Positions 15,953-24,790 of a DNA stretch of 64,000 nucleotides are shown one piece after another. Both the position numbers and the translations under genes were made by a program. The first letter of the stretch is position 1. Each line of letters opens with the position of its first letter. Origin of the DNA: Anaerorhabdus sp036641015. GTDB taxonomy: Bacteria; Bacillota_I; Bacilli_A; Erysipelotrichales; Erysipelotrichaceae. The stretch covers positions 15,534-79,533 of the forward strand of contig NZ_JAVWFO010000002.1 in NCBI RefSeq assembly GCF_036641015.1, given 5' to 3'. Below the pieces are notes generated by a model. That model ran no database searches and was not told the DNA's origin. It saw only the letters and a list, made by a program, of their open reading frames with translations.

Positions 15953-16282
15953 ATGAAAAAAATATTAGCAATCGTATTAATTGGGTTTGTAGCAATTACA
16001 ATACCAACATTTGCAAAACAAGGATCTATAAGTGATAAAAATGTGGATTATATTTATTGGGATCAACCAGAAATCCAAACATATTGGACAGGTGTAACCA
16101 ATAAAATTGATTATAATTATTATGGGCCATGCGTTGGACATACAAAATACACAAGTGGTGAAATATATTGTGGTCCGTTAGCACCAAAAGGTGCATATTA
16201 TGAAAAAAGTGGGAGATTATACAATGGGCATAGTCACAGTTTGTTGAGTGATTATGGTACTTATGATTACTGGGTAGAATAG
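15953..16282 (+). CDS. Lactococcin-972-like secreted bacteriocin
   Basis: The 109-residue precursor has a Sec signal peptide ending TFA (residue 21), giving a mature peptide of about 88 residues rich in Tyr, Gly and His. The run NYYGPCVGHTKYTSGE and the later NGHSHS and YDYW blocks resemble the lactococcin 972 family, whose founding member binds lipid II and blocks septum formation. Two cysteines (GPC and IYC) are present. The family call rests largely on the neighbours: a 670-residue FtsX-like membrane protein and an ABC ATPase follow, exactly the lactococcin 972 arrangement. AAAGGAGAAAAG precedes the ATG at 15953; the frame is open further upstream, overlapping the lipoprotein gene. Confidence 0.65.
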   Translation: MKKILAIVLIGFVAITIPTFAKQGSISDKNVDYIYWDQPEIQTYWTGVTNKIDYNYYGPCVGHTKYTSGEIYCGPLAPKGAYYEKSGRLYNGHSHSLLSDYGTYDYWVE

Positions 16283-16290
16283 AGTCTGAG

Positions 16291-16347
16291 AAAACAAATT
16301 TGTTTTAAAGTATAGAGTAGCTATTTTGTCTAACTACTCTATACTTT
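16291..16347 (+). terminator. Hairpins between bacteriocin gene and transporter genes
   Basis: AAAACAAATTTGTTTT (16291-16306) is a perfect palindrome. It is followed by a perfect 14-bp inverted repeat, AAAGTATAGAGTAG (16307-16320) and CTACTCTATACTTT (16334-16347), around a 13-base loop. There is no strong T run, so partial termination or mRNA stabilisation is likely. This would give more bacteriocin mRNA than transporter mRNA. Confidence 0.65.
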
Positions 16348-16379
16348 GCTGTTTAGATTACTACAGGGGAAGGAATATT

Positions 16380-18398
16380 ATGAAAAAGCATATTATATTA
16401 TCTTCAATAGTCGTAACAATAATGTCTTTTCTTTTCATGATTCCGCATTTCAATGCAGAGGTTGATTATAATTTCAATTACATGCATAACTACATAAATA
16501 ATGGACAATATGTAATGATGGTAGATATTGCGGAGAATGAATCAATTGCAAATGTTGATTATCGTGAGTTTCACAAAAATCTTGATGATTGTGCTATAAA
16601 AAACAACTTGGTGATGGTGCAGTATACAATCGCAGATGATGAAGAAGTAAGAAAAGAAACTATGTATTTATCTAGTAACGATCTGTATGCTCAAGATGTT
16701 TTCTTACTTAAAAAGGGAACTTTAGATAGTAAATCGAATCAACGATATAGCACAATCAGCGAAAATCCAGAAACAAAGTTAGTAAGTTTATTTTCACCAA
16801 CTGTTTATGAAATTGATAGCTTGCTCAACTCAACTGATAATACTGCAGGTTATTCAATGGCTAATCTATCAGGAGATATTGAAGAAAACTTTAGTAATTT
16901 TATAAGTGATATGGATCAATTATATCCGGGAATAATTATTCACAACGCAAGAACATTTACTGAATCAATGTCAAAAGTAGCTGTGGATGATCTTTTGATT
17001 ATTAAAACATTATGTGTTTCTATTATCATGTTAATTATGTGCTCAAAGCTATTTTCACTACAAAAAACAATCTCAATATACAAGATTGAGGGATATTCAA
17101 ATTTAAAAATTTATGTAAAGTTGTTCCTAAAACCATTTATTTTAGTTAATTGTATGTGTTTTTCTTTATCGCTGCTGTTGATTTTATATTGCTTCCAAAG
17201 TGGATTAACTTTTAAAGTGATGTCAGGTTTATATAGTCAGCAGTTTTTACTTCTTTTGGTTCTTCAAATATTGCTGTCATTAATTGTTTATCTCATTATT
17301 GCATATGTTCCGAAAGTAAGTTCAATTAAAGGAAAAAATGAATTACCTAAGATACAAAAGTGTGCATTTATACTAAAAATAGTAATAGTGATTCTTATAA
17401 GTCCTATCATTAGTAATAAATTCATGCCAGCAGTAGATTTTATTAAAATGAATCTTCGATATGATAAAGTGGTGCAAGAGTTAGAAAATTATTATAATTT
17501 TGGAGCGCATATTAACTCGAATTACCACTTGGCAAGAGGAAGTGATAATTATATTTCTTTAAGTAAGGACTTAGAACATAATAATAATCGATTCGAATTA
17601 TCTAAAGCAGCGTATTTTGACTTTGAAAACTTTGATCCAAATAATATCAATTATTTCTACTCTGCTGATGTATCGTATTTGCGTTTGGTTGGCTTAGCGG
17701 ATGAAAAATTTGATGAGAATCAAGTGTATATTTTCACTAAACCAGATAATAGTTATGATTTAGATTTATTAAGGAAAGACATCTTAAAAAATACTACTAA
17801 AGATCCGGTGTTTAATTACGTTGAATATGAAAAAAATCTAAAAAGTTACGATACAAGGACACTTTTATTTAAAGATGAGATTGATAATTTACCTATTGTA
17901 TATATGCCAGTTGAAAAACAATTTAGAGGGCAATTGAATACAAGTGTATTCTATTATGATAACGAGACTATACCAGTACAAGAATATATAGACTATATAT
18001 TCAAAGCTCATGGTTATACACCAGGGTTTAGTATCGATTCGATGGCTAGCAATTACTCGGCTGTTTTCCAAGGTTATCTAGGTTTAAGTATTCAATCATT
18101 TATGCAGTTTGTTATTGCTTTATTCGCGTATATTGCAGCTACAATCTTTCTATTTGAAATTGATTTAGATAACAATATGCGACGTTATCAAATCTCGTTT
18201 ATTGAAGGAGCAAATGTATATAAATTTAAAACATACGCTTTAAAATTTATAAGTGCTAGTGTTATAGGCTTAACGATAACAGTTGCAGTGATGCCTAAAA
18301 TAGTTAATAAAGATTTTGTGAGCTGCTTAATTTTTATAACGGTTGTTGAGTTAATTATGTATGGATTATTTATATATCGTTGCAGGAAGAGGAAATAG
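16380..18398 (+). CDS. Bacteriocin-associated integral membrane protein (lactococcin 972 group, FtsX-like)
   Basis: The 672-residue membrane protein has an N-terminal helix, an extracellular region of about 190 residues, a cluster of helices (about residues 210-345), a second extracellular region (about 360-570) and C-terminal helices. This is the topology of the large membrane partner found next to lactococcin 972-type bacteriocins, an MacB/FtsX-like permease thought to act in export or self-protection with the adjacent ATPase. IEGYSNLKIYVKLF resembles the cytoplasmic coupling segment of FtsX-like permeases. The ATG at 16380 has a strong AGGGGAAGG; the frame is open 54 bases upstream. Confidence 0.8.
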   Translation: MKKHIILSSIVVTIMSFLFMIPHFNAEVDYNFNYMHNYINNGQYVMMVDIAENESIANVDYREFHKNLDDCAIKNNLVMVQYTIADDEEVRKETMYLSSNDLYAQDVFLLKKGTLDSKSNQRYSTISENPETKLVSLFSPTVYEIDSLLNSTDNTAGYSMANLSGDIEENFSNFISDMDQLYPGIIIHNARTFTESMSKVAVDDLLIIKTLCVSIIMLIMCSKLFSLQKTISIYKIEGYSNLKIYVKLFLKPFILVNCMCFSLSLLLILYCFQSGLTFKVMSGLYSQQFLLLLVLQILLSLIVYLIIAYVPKVSSIKGKNELPKIQKCAFILKIVIVILISPIISNKFMPAVDFIKMNLRYDKVVQELENYYNFGAHINSNYHLARGSDNYISLSKDLEHNNNRFELSKAAYFDFENFDPNNINYFYSADVSYLRLVGLADEKFDENQVYIFTKPDNSYDLDLLRKDILKNTTKDPVFNYVEYEKNLKSYDTRTLLFKDEIDNLPIVYMPVEKQFRGQLNTSVFYYDNETIPVQEYIDYIFKAHGYTPGFSIDSMASNYSAVFQGYLGLSIQSFMQFVIALFAYIAATIFLFEIDLDNNMRRYQISFIEGANVYKFKTYALKFISASVIGLTITVAVMPKIVNKDFVSCLIFITVVELIMYGLFIYRCRKRK

Positions 18399-18399
18399 T

Positions 18400-19038
18400 A
18401 TGGAAATTAAAATTGATAATTTAAGTAAAAGTTATGGAAAGTTAGAGATATTTAAACATTTCAATTTAACAATTGAAAGCGGTAAGATTACTTGTCTTTA
18501 TGGCGCAAGTGGGTGTGGAAAAACAACGATACTAAATATTATCGGGTTAATAGAAAATTATCAAGATGGAGCTATATATTATGATGGGAAAGTCTATAAG
18601 AAGGAAAAAGAAATAAGGTTAATGCATCAAAATAAGATAGGATTCATTTTTCAAGACTTTGGTTTAATCGAAAATTGTAGTGTTAAAGAGAATCTAGAAA
18701 TAGTACAAAGAATTAACAAAATGAAGAATAAAGTACCAAAAATGATTGAGACATTAAAAGATCTAAATCTTGAAGATGTTCTAAATAAAAAAGTTTATGA
18801 GCTATCAGGTGGTGAACAGCAACGAGTTGCAATAGCTAAATTATTACTAAAAGATCCAGACTTAATTTTAGCAGATGAGCCAACAGCATCATTAGATGAA
18901 GACAATCAAAACATTATTTTAAGTCTTATGAGAAAACTATGTGATCAAGGAAAAACTGTTGTCATAGTGTCTCATGATTTAACTACAAGAGAATTTGCAG
19001 ATATTAAAATAGACTTAACAAGAAAGAAGGAAAATTAA
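18400..19038 (+). CDS. ABC transporter ATP-binding protein, lactococcin 972 group
   Basis: This 212-residue ATPase is of the LolD/MacB-like class. Walker A is GASGCGKT (residues 35-42), the signature LSGGEQQR, Walker B LILADEPTASLD and the switch VSHD. It starts two bases after the membrane-protein stop, with GGAAGAGG as Shine-Dalgarno; the open frame extends further upstream inside that gene but lacks a better site. It should energise the adjacent FtsX-like protein for bacteriocin export or self-protection. Confidence 0.9.
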   Translation: MEIKIDNLSKSYGKLEIFKHFNLTIESGKITCLYGASGCGKTTILNIIGLIENYQDGAIYYDGKVYKKEKEIRLMHQNKIGFIFQDFGLIENCSVKENLEIVQRINKMKNKVPKMIETLKDLNLEDVLNKKVYELSGGEQQRVAIAKLLLKDPDLILADEPTASLDEDNQNIILSLMRKLCDQGKTVVIVSHDLTTREFADIKIDLTRKKEN

Positions 19039-19039
19039 A

Positions 19040-19582
19040 ATGAGAAAAATATTTATCGTATTAATTGCGTTATTGTTAGTAGGATGTGGAAAAAAAGCGG
19101 AAGAAGTTGTTGTGGTGCCAACACCTGGAACAGATGAAATCGTAGTAACAACACCAGAGCCTACGGAAACACCGACTACCGAAATGGATAATAATCAAAC
19201 AGATAATAAAGGAAATCAAAGTAATGACACTACGAAAACTAAACATCAGTATGTTGGATATGGAGTAGTGGACGCAGATTACGATTTCTTTATAGAAGGA
19301 AATAAATGTGTTTTTGATGATTATGTAATTGTTAAATTAATGAAAGTACCTGGCGATAGAGGAGAGATTGGATTTGAAATAGGAAGTCATTGTTTAGATG
19401 AACCAGGAGGTGTTCAAGGAGGTGTAGTAAATATGAAAATGGATAACTTAGATGAACAACCTGATTTTGAGTTTGATATAACAAAGAAATATAAACTATA
19501 CTACTCATTTCCAGAAGGATTTGAACCAACTACGTATTTAAACTATGTTGATTACGCAACAAAGATAGCTGAATTAGATTAG
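19040..19582 (+). CDS. Lipoprotein of unknown function, last gene of the bacteriocin cluster
   Basis: The 180-residue product has the lipobox LLLVGC (cysteine at residue 16). A long Pro/Thr/Glu-rich linker reaches about residue 65, followed by a compact domain of about 110 residues that I do not recognise. Two cysteines (NKC and SHC) could form a disulfide. It starts two bases after the ATPase stop behind AGAAGGAAAA, so it belongs to the same operon. A surface lipoprotein after a bacteriocin exporter is a reasonable immunity candidate, without direct evidence. A strong terminator follows. Confidence 0.7.
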   Translation: MRKIFIVLIALLLVGCGKKAEEVVVVPTPGTDEIVVTTPEPTETPTTEMDNNQTDNKGNQSNDTTKTKHQYVGYGVVDADYDFFIEGNKCVFDDYVIVKLMKVPGDRGEIGFEIGSHCLDEPGGVQGGVVNMKMDNLDEQPDFEFDITKKYKLYYSFPEGFEPTTYLNYVDYATKIAELD

Positions 19583-19588
19583 AATTAG

Positions 19589-19626
19589 ATGAAGTTAGGT
19601 TATCATAAATTCCTAACTTCATTTTT
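19589..19626 (+). terminator. Terminator of the bacteriocin cluster
   Basis: ATGAAGTTAGG and CCTAACTTCAT form a perfect 11-bp stem with a 12-base loop, followed by TTTT. It marks the right boundary of the quorum-sensing module. Confidence 0.85.
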
Positions 19627-19706
19627 CTTATACTTCATAGCAATATTGAGTTTATCTTTTCTATTTTGAAAATGTCTTCTATAATAGAAAGAAAAGGAGA
19701 TTTCAT

Positions 19707-20759
19707 ATGCGTAAAGAAAAGAATGGAATGAAATTTATAGATTTTCGAAGTGATACAGTAACATTTCCTACTCAAGAAATGAGAAATGCAATGTTAAACG
19801 CGAAAGTTGGAGATGATGTTTATGGTGATGATCCAACGGTTCTAGAACTTGAGAAGTTATCAGCTAAGATTCTTGGGAAAGAAGCTGCCTTATTTGTGAG
19901 CAGTGGAACAATGGGGAATTTACTATCAATTTGGACACATACAAATAGAGGAGAAGAAATAATTACTGGTTGGCATAATCATATAATTGTTCACGAACAA
20001 GCAGGACTTGCTCAAATATGCCAAGTAATGCCAAGAACCATTTGTCATGATAATGATTTCATTTATCCTGAAGATATTGAAAAAAGTATAAGACCAAATG
20101 ATATTCATGAACCTAAAACTACTTTACTTGAAATTGAAAATGCTTTATCAAATGGATTAGTTGTTCCATTAGATATTATGGAAGCTAACTATAAAATGGC
20201 AAAGAAGTATAAACTAAACGTCCATCTTGATGGTGCAAGAATATTTAATGCTGCTGAGTCACTTAAGTGTGATGTTAAAGACATCGCACAATATGCTGAT
20301 AGTGTAATGTTTTGTTTATCAAAAGGATTATGTGCTCCTTATGGTTCTATGATTGTTGGAACAAGGGAATTTATAGAGAAAGCAAGACGTCATCGCAAAA
20401 TGATAGGTGGGGGAACACGCCAAGCAGGTATGATGGCAGCGTGCGGATTAGTGGCTTTAAAGAAAATGACTAAACGTGTAAAAGAAGATCATGCTAATGC
20501 TAAATATCTTGCAAAAGAGTTGAGTAAGATTGATGGTGTTCAAATTGATTTAAATAAAGTTCAAATAAGTATGGTTTTCTTTAAATTTGATAAAAAGAAG
20601 ATTAACTATTCAACGTTTGATAAGCAATGTAGTAAACATTCGATTTTAATGAATCCTGCAACCGATGGGGAATATCGAGTAGTAACACATTATTGGGTAG
20701 ATAAAAAAGATTGCGATTTACTTGTTAAGTGTATCTTAGCTAGTAAGAAGGTTAAGTAA
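19707..20759 (+). CDS. ltaE: Low-specificity L-threonine aldolase
   Basis: This 350-residue PLP enzyme (fold type I) cleaves threonine or allo-threonine to glycine and acetaldehyde. Family motifs are FIDFRSDTVTFPTQEMR, VGDDVYGDDPTV, FVSSGTMGNL, HLDGARIFNA and the PLP-lysine region CLSKGLCAPYGS. The ATG at 19707 follows AAAGGAGA; an ATG seven codons later would give the commoner length but lacks a site. A -10 TATAAT lies at 19680-19685 with no clear -35. The HAD gene overlaps its stop by one base. Confidence 0.92.
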   Translation: MRKEKNGMKFIDFRSDTVTFPTQEMRNAMLNAKVGDDVYGDDPTVLELEKLSAKILGKEAALFVSSGTMGNLLSIWTHTNRGEEIITGWHNHIIVHEQAGLAQICQVMPRTICHDNDFIYPEDIEKSIRPNDIHEPKTTLLEIENALSNGLVVPLDIMEANYKMAKKYKLNVHLDGARIFNAAESLKCDVKDIAQYADSVMFCLSKGLCAPYGSMIVGTREFIEKARRHRKMIGGGTRQAGMMAACGLVALKKMTKRVKEDHANAKYLAKELSKIDGVQIDLNKVQISMVFFKFDKKKINYSTFDKQCSKHSILMNPATDGEYRVVTHYWVDKKDCDLLVKCILASKKVK

Positions 20760-21382
20760 TGATAGATAATATTAAATGGATATTCTTTGATTTAGGTTCT
20801 ACACTTATTGATGAAACAGATGCATTTAAATCACAAATGAAAGATACAATTAATGGAACTTCAGTATCCTATGATGAGTTTAATAATAAAGTGATTGAAT
20901 GTATTAAAGATGGCTTACATGGCTATAATGAAGCGGTACAGTTTTATAGTTTAGATTCAAAACCTTGGGTACATGATAAAGAGGTACTTTATCCACAAAC
21001 AAAACATATTTTAGAAGAATTACGTGAACACTATCACATTGGTATTATAGCTAATCAAAAAGAAGGATTATATGATCGTTTGTTAAAATTGTATATTGCT
21101 CCTTATATTGATTTAGTTGTGGGATCTGGTGATGTTGGCATTGCTAAGCCAGATAAGAAAATATTTGAATTAGCATTAGATACAGCAGAGTGTGAACCTT
21201 TGAATGCATTAATGATTGGTGATAGTGTGAAAAACGATATACTACCAGCAAAGGAAATGGGGATACATACAGTATTAATTAAACAAGGATTTAATTCACA
21301 ATATAGTGATTCATCTAATGATGGTGAAGCGGATTATATTATTAAGAATTTAAATCAATTGCTTGAATTGTTGATAAAATAA
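20759..21382 (+). CDS. HAD-superfamily hydrolase
   Basis: The 207-residue protein is a haloacid-dehalogenase-type phosphatase. Motif I is FFDLGSTL with nucleophile Asp11; the usual second aspartate is glycine (DLGST), a variant also seen in YjjG-like enzymes. The motif III lysine is in GIAKPDKKIFE and motif IV is GDSVKNDI. A helical cap lies between motifs I and II. The start overlaps the ltaE stop (TAATG). Substrate unknown; nucleotides or sugar phosphates are usual for this branch. Confidence 0.85.
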   Translation: MIDNIKWIFFDLGSTLIDETDAFKSQMKDTINGTSVSYDEFNNKVIECIKDGLHGYNEAVQFYSLDSKPWVHDKEVLYPQTKHILEELREHYHIGIIANQKEGLYDRLLKLYIAPYIDLVVGSGDVGIAKPDKKIFELALDTAECEPLNALMIGDSVKNDILPAKEMGIHTVLIKQGFNSQYSDSSNDGEADYIIKNLNQLLELLIK

Positions 21383-21407
21383 AAATACGCGATTTGCGTA
21401 TTTTTTT
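21381..21407. terminator. Bidirectional terminator between convergent genes
   Basis: AAAAATACGC and GCGTATTTTT form a 10-bp stem with a GATTT loop, A-rich on one side and T-rich on the other. It serves the HAD gene (+) and the aminotransferase (-). Confidence 0.85.
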
Positions 21408-22634
21408 CTATTCCATTAACATTTTTATGGCAGTTGCTAAACCTTTTGTTTTATTAACACTTAGTGAGCAAATAGCTACACGAATGCCTAGGTTAACTTT
21501 AACAGTGTAGATGTGATGATTAATTAATCGTTGATGTATTTCATCTCTTTCTGTATTGTCTTTGCACTTAACAGTTACAAAGAAACCTTCATGATAGGGG
21601 TAGACAGGTAAGCTAACTTTTTTAGCTTCATCAAGGAAGACGTCACTTCTTTGCTTTAATAAATCAATGTAGTCTTGTTTTTCTGATAGAAAGCTAAAAT
21701 AATTATCTGTAGTTACCCAAGTAAAATTATCCATTGCTGCGTTTGGAATATTACTCCAAATAGCACGAGCGTATTTTTCAAAAACGATTTCAACTTCACG
21801 TACACCTCCTTCTGTTTTTGATAAAAGCAAGGCTGCACCACAACGTAGTCCATAAGATGTACATGTTTTTGAACAACTAAATGCAACACTGATTAAAACA
21901 TTGTTTGAAATATTATTAAATGATTCCATTACTTTTCTTGATTGAGGAATGTCATAAGCGTAATCAATGTAAGCAATGTCATCTATAAGTACAACGGGGC
22001 CTATTTCTGAACATTCATTCAAGAAAGTAATCACTTCATCCCATTCTTTTCTTGTCATTGAATATCCAGTTGGGTTATGACAAGGATCGTTTATTACAAT
22101 TAACAATTTCTTTTGTTTATTTAATACTTCGCTACAAACTGATTTAAAAGAAGTTAAATTGAAATGATCTTCTTCAAATAGTGAGTATGTAGTAACTTCA
22201 AAATTATTTTGCATTGCCATTAATTTATAACTTCCCCAAGCTATATTAGGAAGAATAACAGTTTCACCAGCATCTAAAATATTTGCGAAAGTCATACTGA
22301 CAGCACCACTTCCACCAGGGGTTGCAATAACGCGGTGATATAAGTTTAAATTAGCTCCTTGACTTACCCATTGGTAGACTTGTTCACGATATGAGTCATT
22401 TCCTACAAAACTTGCGGCATATTTAGCTTTAGTTGTATTTGCAATTTGATTATAGTGATCAAATACACTTTTATATGCAACTAATTCGCCTTTTTCATCA
22501 AATAATGAACCGATTGTGGCATTAACTACATTTTCTGCTCCTATTTTTTGAGCATCTGCTTTTGCAAGTTCTGCAACAGCAAAAACAGTATCAACAATTG
22601 GAACTAGATCAGCAACTTTTCTTGTAAATGTCAT
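21408..22634 (-). CDS. Class I/II PLP-dependent aminotransferase (aspartate/aromatic type)
   Basis: The 408-residue enzyme is a fold-type-I aminotransferase. Visible motifs are the glycine-rich ATPGGSGAVS, NDPCHNPTGYSMT and VVLIDDIAYIDYAY for the cofactor phenol and pyridine contacts, and SVAFSCSKTCTSYGLRCG with the Schiff-base lysine. It resembles aspartate or aromatic amino acid transaminases; the amino donor cannot be decided. The start at 22634 (MTFTRKVADL) has AGAAGGAA at good distance. The open frame continues upstream by 74 codons of improbable sequence that overlap the promoter, so the longer form is rejected. Confidence 0.88.
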   Translation of the reverse strand: MTFTRKVADLVPIVDTVFAVAELAKADAQKIGAENVVNATIGSLFDEKGELVAYKSVFDHYNQIANTTKAKYAASFVGNDSYREQVYQWVSQGANLNLYHRVIATPGGSGAVSMTFANILDAGETVILPNIAWGSYKLMAMQNNFEVTTYSLFEEDHFNLTSFKSVCSEVLNKQKKLLIVINDPCHNPTGYSMTRKEWDEVITFLNECSEIGPVVLIDDIAYIDYAYDIPQSRKVMESFNNISNNVLISVAFSCSKTCTSYGLRCGAALLLSKTEGGVREVEIVFEKYARAIWSNIPNAAMDNFTWVTTDNYFSFLSEKQDYIDLLKQRSDVFLDEAKKVSLPVYPYHEGFFVTVKCKDNTERDEIHQRLINHHIYTVKVNLGIRVAICSLSVNKTKGLATAIKMLME

Positions 22635-22662
22635 AGGTATTCCTTCTTTCATCTTATGTATA

Positions 22663-22691
22663 AGTATAGGTTTTATTATGTTTAAAATCAA
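22663..22691 (-). promoter_or_regulatory. Promoter of the aminotransferase gene
   Basis: On the minus strand TTGATT (22691-22686) is followed after 17 bases by TATACT (22668-22663), about 28 bases before the chosen start codon. Confidence 0.75.
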
Positions 22692-22752
22692 GAATAGGTG
22701 GATAATAAAGTAAGAATAATGTAAACTATTTATTGGATTAGGAGTGAATACT

Positions 22753-23088
22753 ATGAATAATGTTTGGCGTAATGTAGGGTATCCCCTTTGTGTAATGATA
22801 ATTGGTGGTTTAATCATACGATTTATAAACCCATTTGTATCTAATGACATAATCACAATACTAGTGGCTGCAACGTGTTTTGCCTTTGGTATTAGTTTGC
22901 ATTTTGGAAAGAGAAGTAATGGATGGATACAAAAATTCGTTGTAGCAATTTTCTTTATCTTTTTTATTTTTTGGGATTTAGGCTACGTTGTGTTACCACA
23001 ACTTAAATATTTCTTTGATGTAATTGGTATTAATGGTTTCGTAATTCGTTTGTTTTATGTGTTTTGTGGTTGGAGTTTCTTTAAATAA
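22753..23088 (+). CDS. Small membrane protein of unknown function
   Basis: The 111-residue product has three to four hydrophobic segments (about residues 11-27, 33-50, 63-85 and 93-109) and no recognised domain. The ATG at 22753 follows TTAGGAG; a GTG at 22744 is in the Shine-Dalgarno itself. It is transcribed divergently from the aminotransferase and has its own terminator. Confidence 0.65.
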   Translation: MNNVWRNVGYPLCVMIIGGLIIRFINPFVSNDIITILVAATCFAFGISLHFGKRSNGWIQKFVVAIFFIFFIFWDLGYVVLPQLKYFFDVIGINGFVIRLFYVFCGWSFFK

Positions 23089-23107
23089 AATTAAATTGAT
23101 ATAACTA

Positions 23108-23143
23108 AAAAGTCATCTTTCCCTAAATTGAAGGATGACTTTT
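23108..23143. terminator. Terminator between convergent genes
   Basis: AAAAGTCATCTTTC pairs with GAAGGATGACTTTT (one T-G pair) in a 14-bp stem. It lies between the small membrane protein (+) and yggS (-). Confidence 0.8.
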
Positions 23144-23189
23144 GTGTTTGGTTAGCAAAATAATATGATATTTTTGTAGATGAATGATT

Positions 23190-23822
23190 CTATATAAATA
23201 GACTAGTTCCAATTCTTACCATGGTTGATCCATGGGTACATGCAATTAGATAATCATCACTCATACCCATGGAACATTCACTAATTATGTCTTTTCCAAA
23301 GTATGATTGTAATTCTTTAAAACATTGACTAGCTTCTTGGAATACTTCTGCTATTTTATTAGTATCATCAGTATGGGGACCCATACACATAATACCCTTA
23401 ACTTGAATATTTGGATATTCTAAACATCTTTTAATAAACGGGATTGCTTCGGTGTAAGATAATCCTGTTTTAGTATCTTCTTTGGCGAAGTTAAATTGTA
23501 TAAGTATAGGAATGATTCTATTTGATTTTTTGGCTTCATCATTTATAACTTGTACTAAATTTATACTTTCTACCGATTGTATCATACTTAAATATGGAAG
23601 AACTAATTTAACTTTGTTTCGTTGTAAATGACCAATGAAATGCCATTGTATATCACTTGGAAGTGAGGTGGCTTTAGCTATTAATTCCTCTGCTCTATTT
23701 TCACCAAAGTATCTTTCGTTTAAATTATAGTATTTCATTATTTCGTCATTGTTCCTTTTCTTAGTAACAATGATTAGTTTTTGAACTGTTAGATTTTGTT
23801 TTATCTCTTCGTATATTGTCAT
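23190..23822 (-). CDS. YggS/PROSC-family PLP homeostasis protein
   Basis: The 210-residue single-domain TIM-barrel protein carries pyridoxal phosphate and regulates B6 and amino acid homeostasis. Motifs are the PLP lysine in LIIVTKKRN, YFGENRAEEL, IQWHFIGHLQRNKVK, VKGIMCMGPH, CSMGMSDDY and the phosphate-binding GSTMVRIGTSLF. The ATG at 23822 follows GGTGGGTG; an in-frame GTG at 23831 is weaker. The divergent PHP gene shares the intergenic region. Confidence 0.92.
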   Translation of the reverse strand: MTIYEEIKQNLTVQKLIIVTKKRNNDEIMKYYNLNERYFGENRAEELIAKATSLPSDIQWHFIGHLQRNKVKLVLPYLSMIQSVESINLVQVINDEAKKSNRIIPILIQFNFAKEDTKTGLSYTEAIPFIKRCLEYPNIQVKGIMCMGPHTDDTNKIAEVFQEASQCFKELQSYFGKDIISECSMGMSDDYLIACTHGSTMVRIGTSLFI

Positions 23823-23882
23823 ATGTATCACCCACCAAATTGTAACATGATTGTGTTATAATTCATATGGCAGGTGATTGAA

Positions 23883-24761
23883 ATGAAGTGTGATTTACAT
23901 TGTCATACTATTTATAGTTTCGATAGTACGCAAAGTGTTGATGATGTTATAAATCGAGCTAAGAATGCTGGAATAAGCGTATTAGCGATTTGTGATCACA
24001 ATACTTGTGAGGGATCGATTGAAGCATCTAAACAAAGTGATGTTGAAATAATACCAGCAGTAGAAATAGACTGTTTTTGCGAGGATACGATTATTCATGT
24101 TACAGCTTATGGAATGGATGTAGAAAATCAGTATTTTAAAGATTTAAAAACAAAGTATATTAAAGAGTTAGAAAATGCGGGAAGTATCCGTAAAAAATTA
24201 ATTGAAGAAAAATATGGATGTAAGCTAGATGATGAGAAAATTAAAGCATATACTCATTTTGGGTATCCATACACAAATGTGGAAATAGAAAAAGTATTAT
24301 TTGAGGATTGTAATCATCCTGCTTTAGAAATATATAAAACAGGAGAAAAAAGTTCAAATCCATTAGCGAATTTTTATTGGGAACATTTAGCTATTGGTAA
24401 ATGGGGTTATGTTGAAATGAAGTTACCAGATTATAAAGAGGTAATTAAACAAATACATGATTTGAATGGTATATGTATATGTGCACATCCGAAAATTACA
24501 ATTGCTAGAAATGAGAAACTCATTCAATTGTTGATTGATGAGGGGATTGATGGTTTTGAGGCATATTGTTCATATCATGATAAAGATGATGCGGCATTTT
24601 ATGAAGACTTATGTAAGTGTAATAATTTATGTATGACTGTTGGTAGTGATTTTCATGGATTAACAAAGCCTAATATTGAATTAGGTGATACGGGTTATCA
24701 GGGTGATTGTAGCCAAATTATTATGGACTTGAAAAGAAGAATTAAAGAAATGCAATCATAA
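23883..24761 (+). CDS. PHP-domain phosphoesterase (TrpH/RNase AM-like)
   Basis: The 292-residue metal-dependent phosphoesterase opens with CDLHCHTIYSFDS, then has AICDHNT, a glutamate in PAVEIDC, ICAHPKI and VGSDFHG, the metal ligands of the PHP fold. The closest known relatives act on nucleoside 3',5'-bisphosphates or trim RNA 5' ends. A TATAAT with an upstream TGT (23854-23862) precedes AGGTG and the ATG at 23883. Confidence 0.85.
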   Translation: MKCDLHCHTIYSFDSTQSVDDVINRAKNAGISVLAICDHNTCEGSIEASKQSDVEIIPAVEIDCFCEDTIIHVTAYGMDVENQYFKDLKTKYIKELENAGSIRKKLIEEKYGCKLDDEKIKAYTHFGYPYTNVEIEKVLFEDCNHPALEIYKTGEKSSNPLANFYWEHLAIGKWGYVEMKLPDYKEVIKQIHDLNGICICAHPKITIARNEKLIQLLIDEGIDGFEAYCSYHDKDDAAFYEDLCKCNNLCMTVGSDFHGLTKPNIELGDTGYQGDCSQIIMDLKRRIKEMQS

Positions 24762-24790
24762 ATTGTGTATAATAAAATAGAGGTGATAGA

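Noticed and set aside
22635..22856. N-terminal extension of the aminotransferase by 74 codons
   Set aside because: The extension is not aminotransferase-like, covers a good promoter and overlaps the divergent gene. The start at 22634 has its own Shine-Dalgarno sequence.
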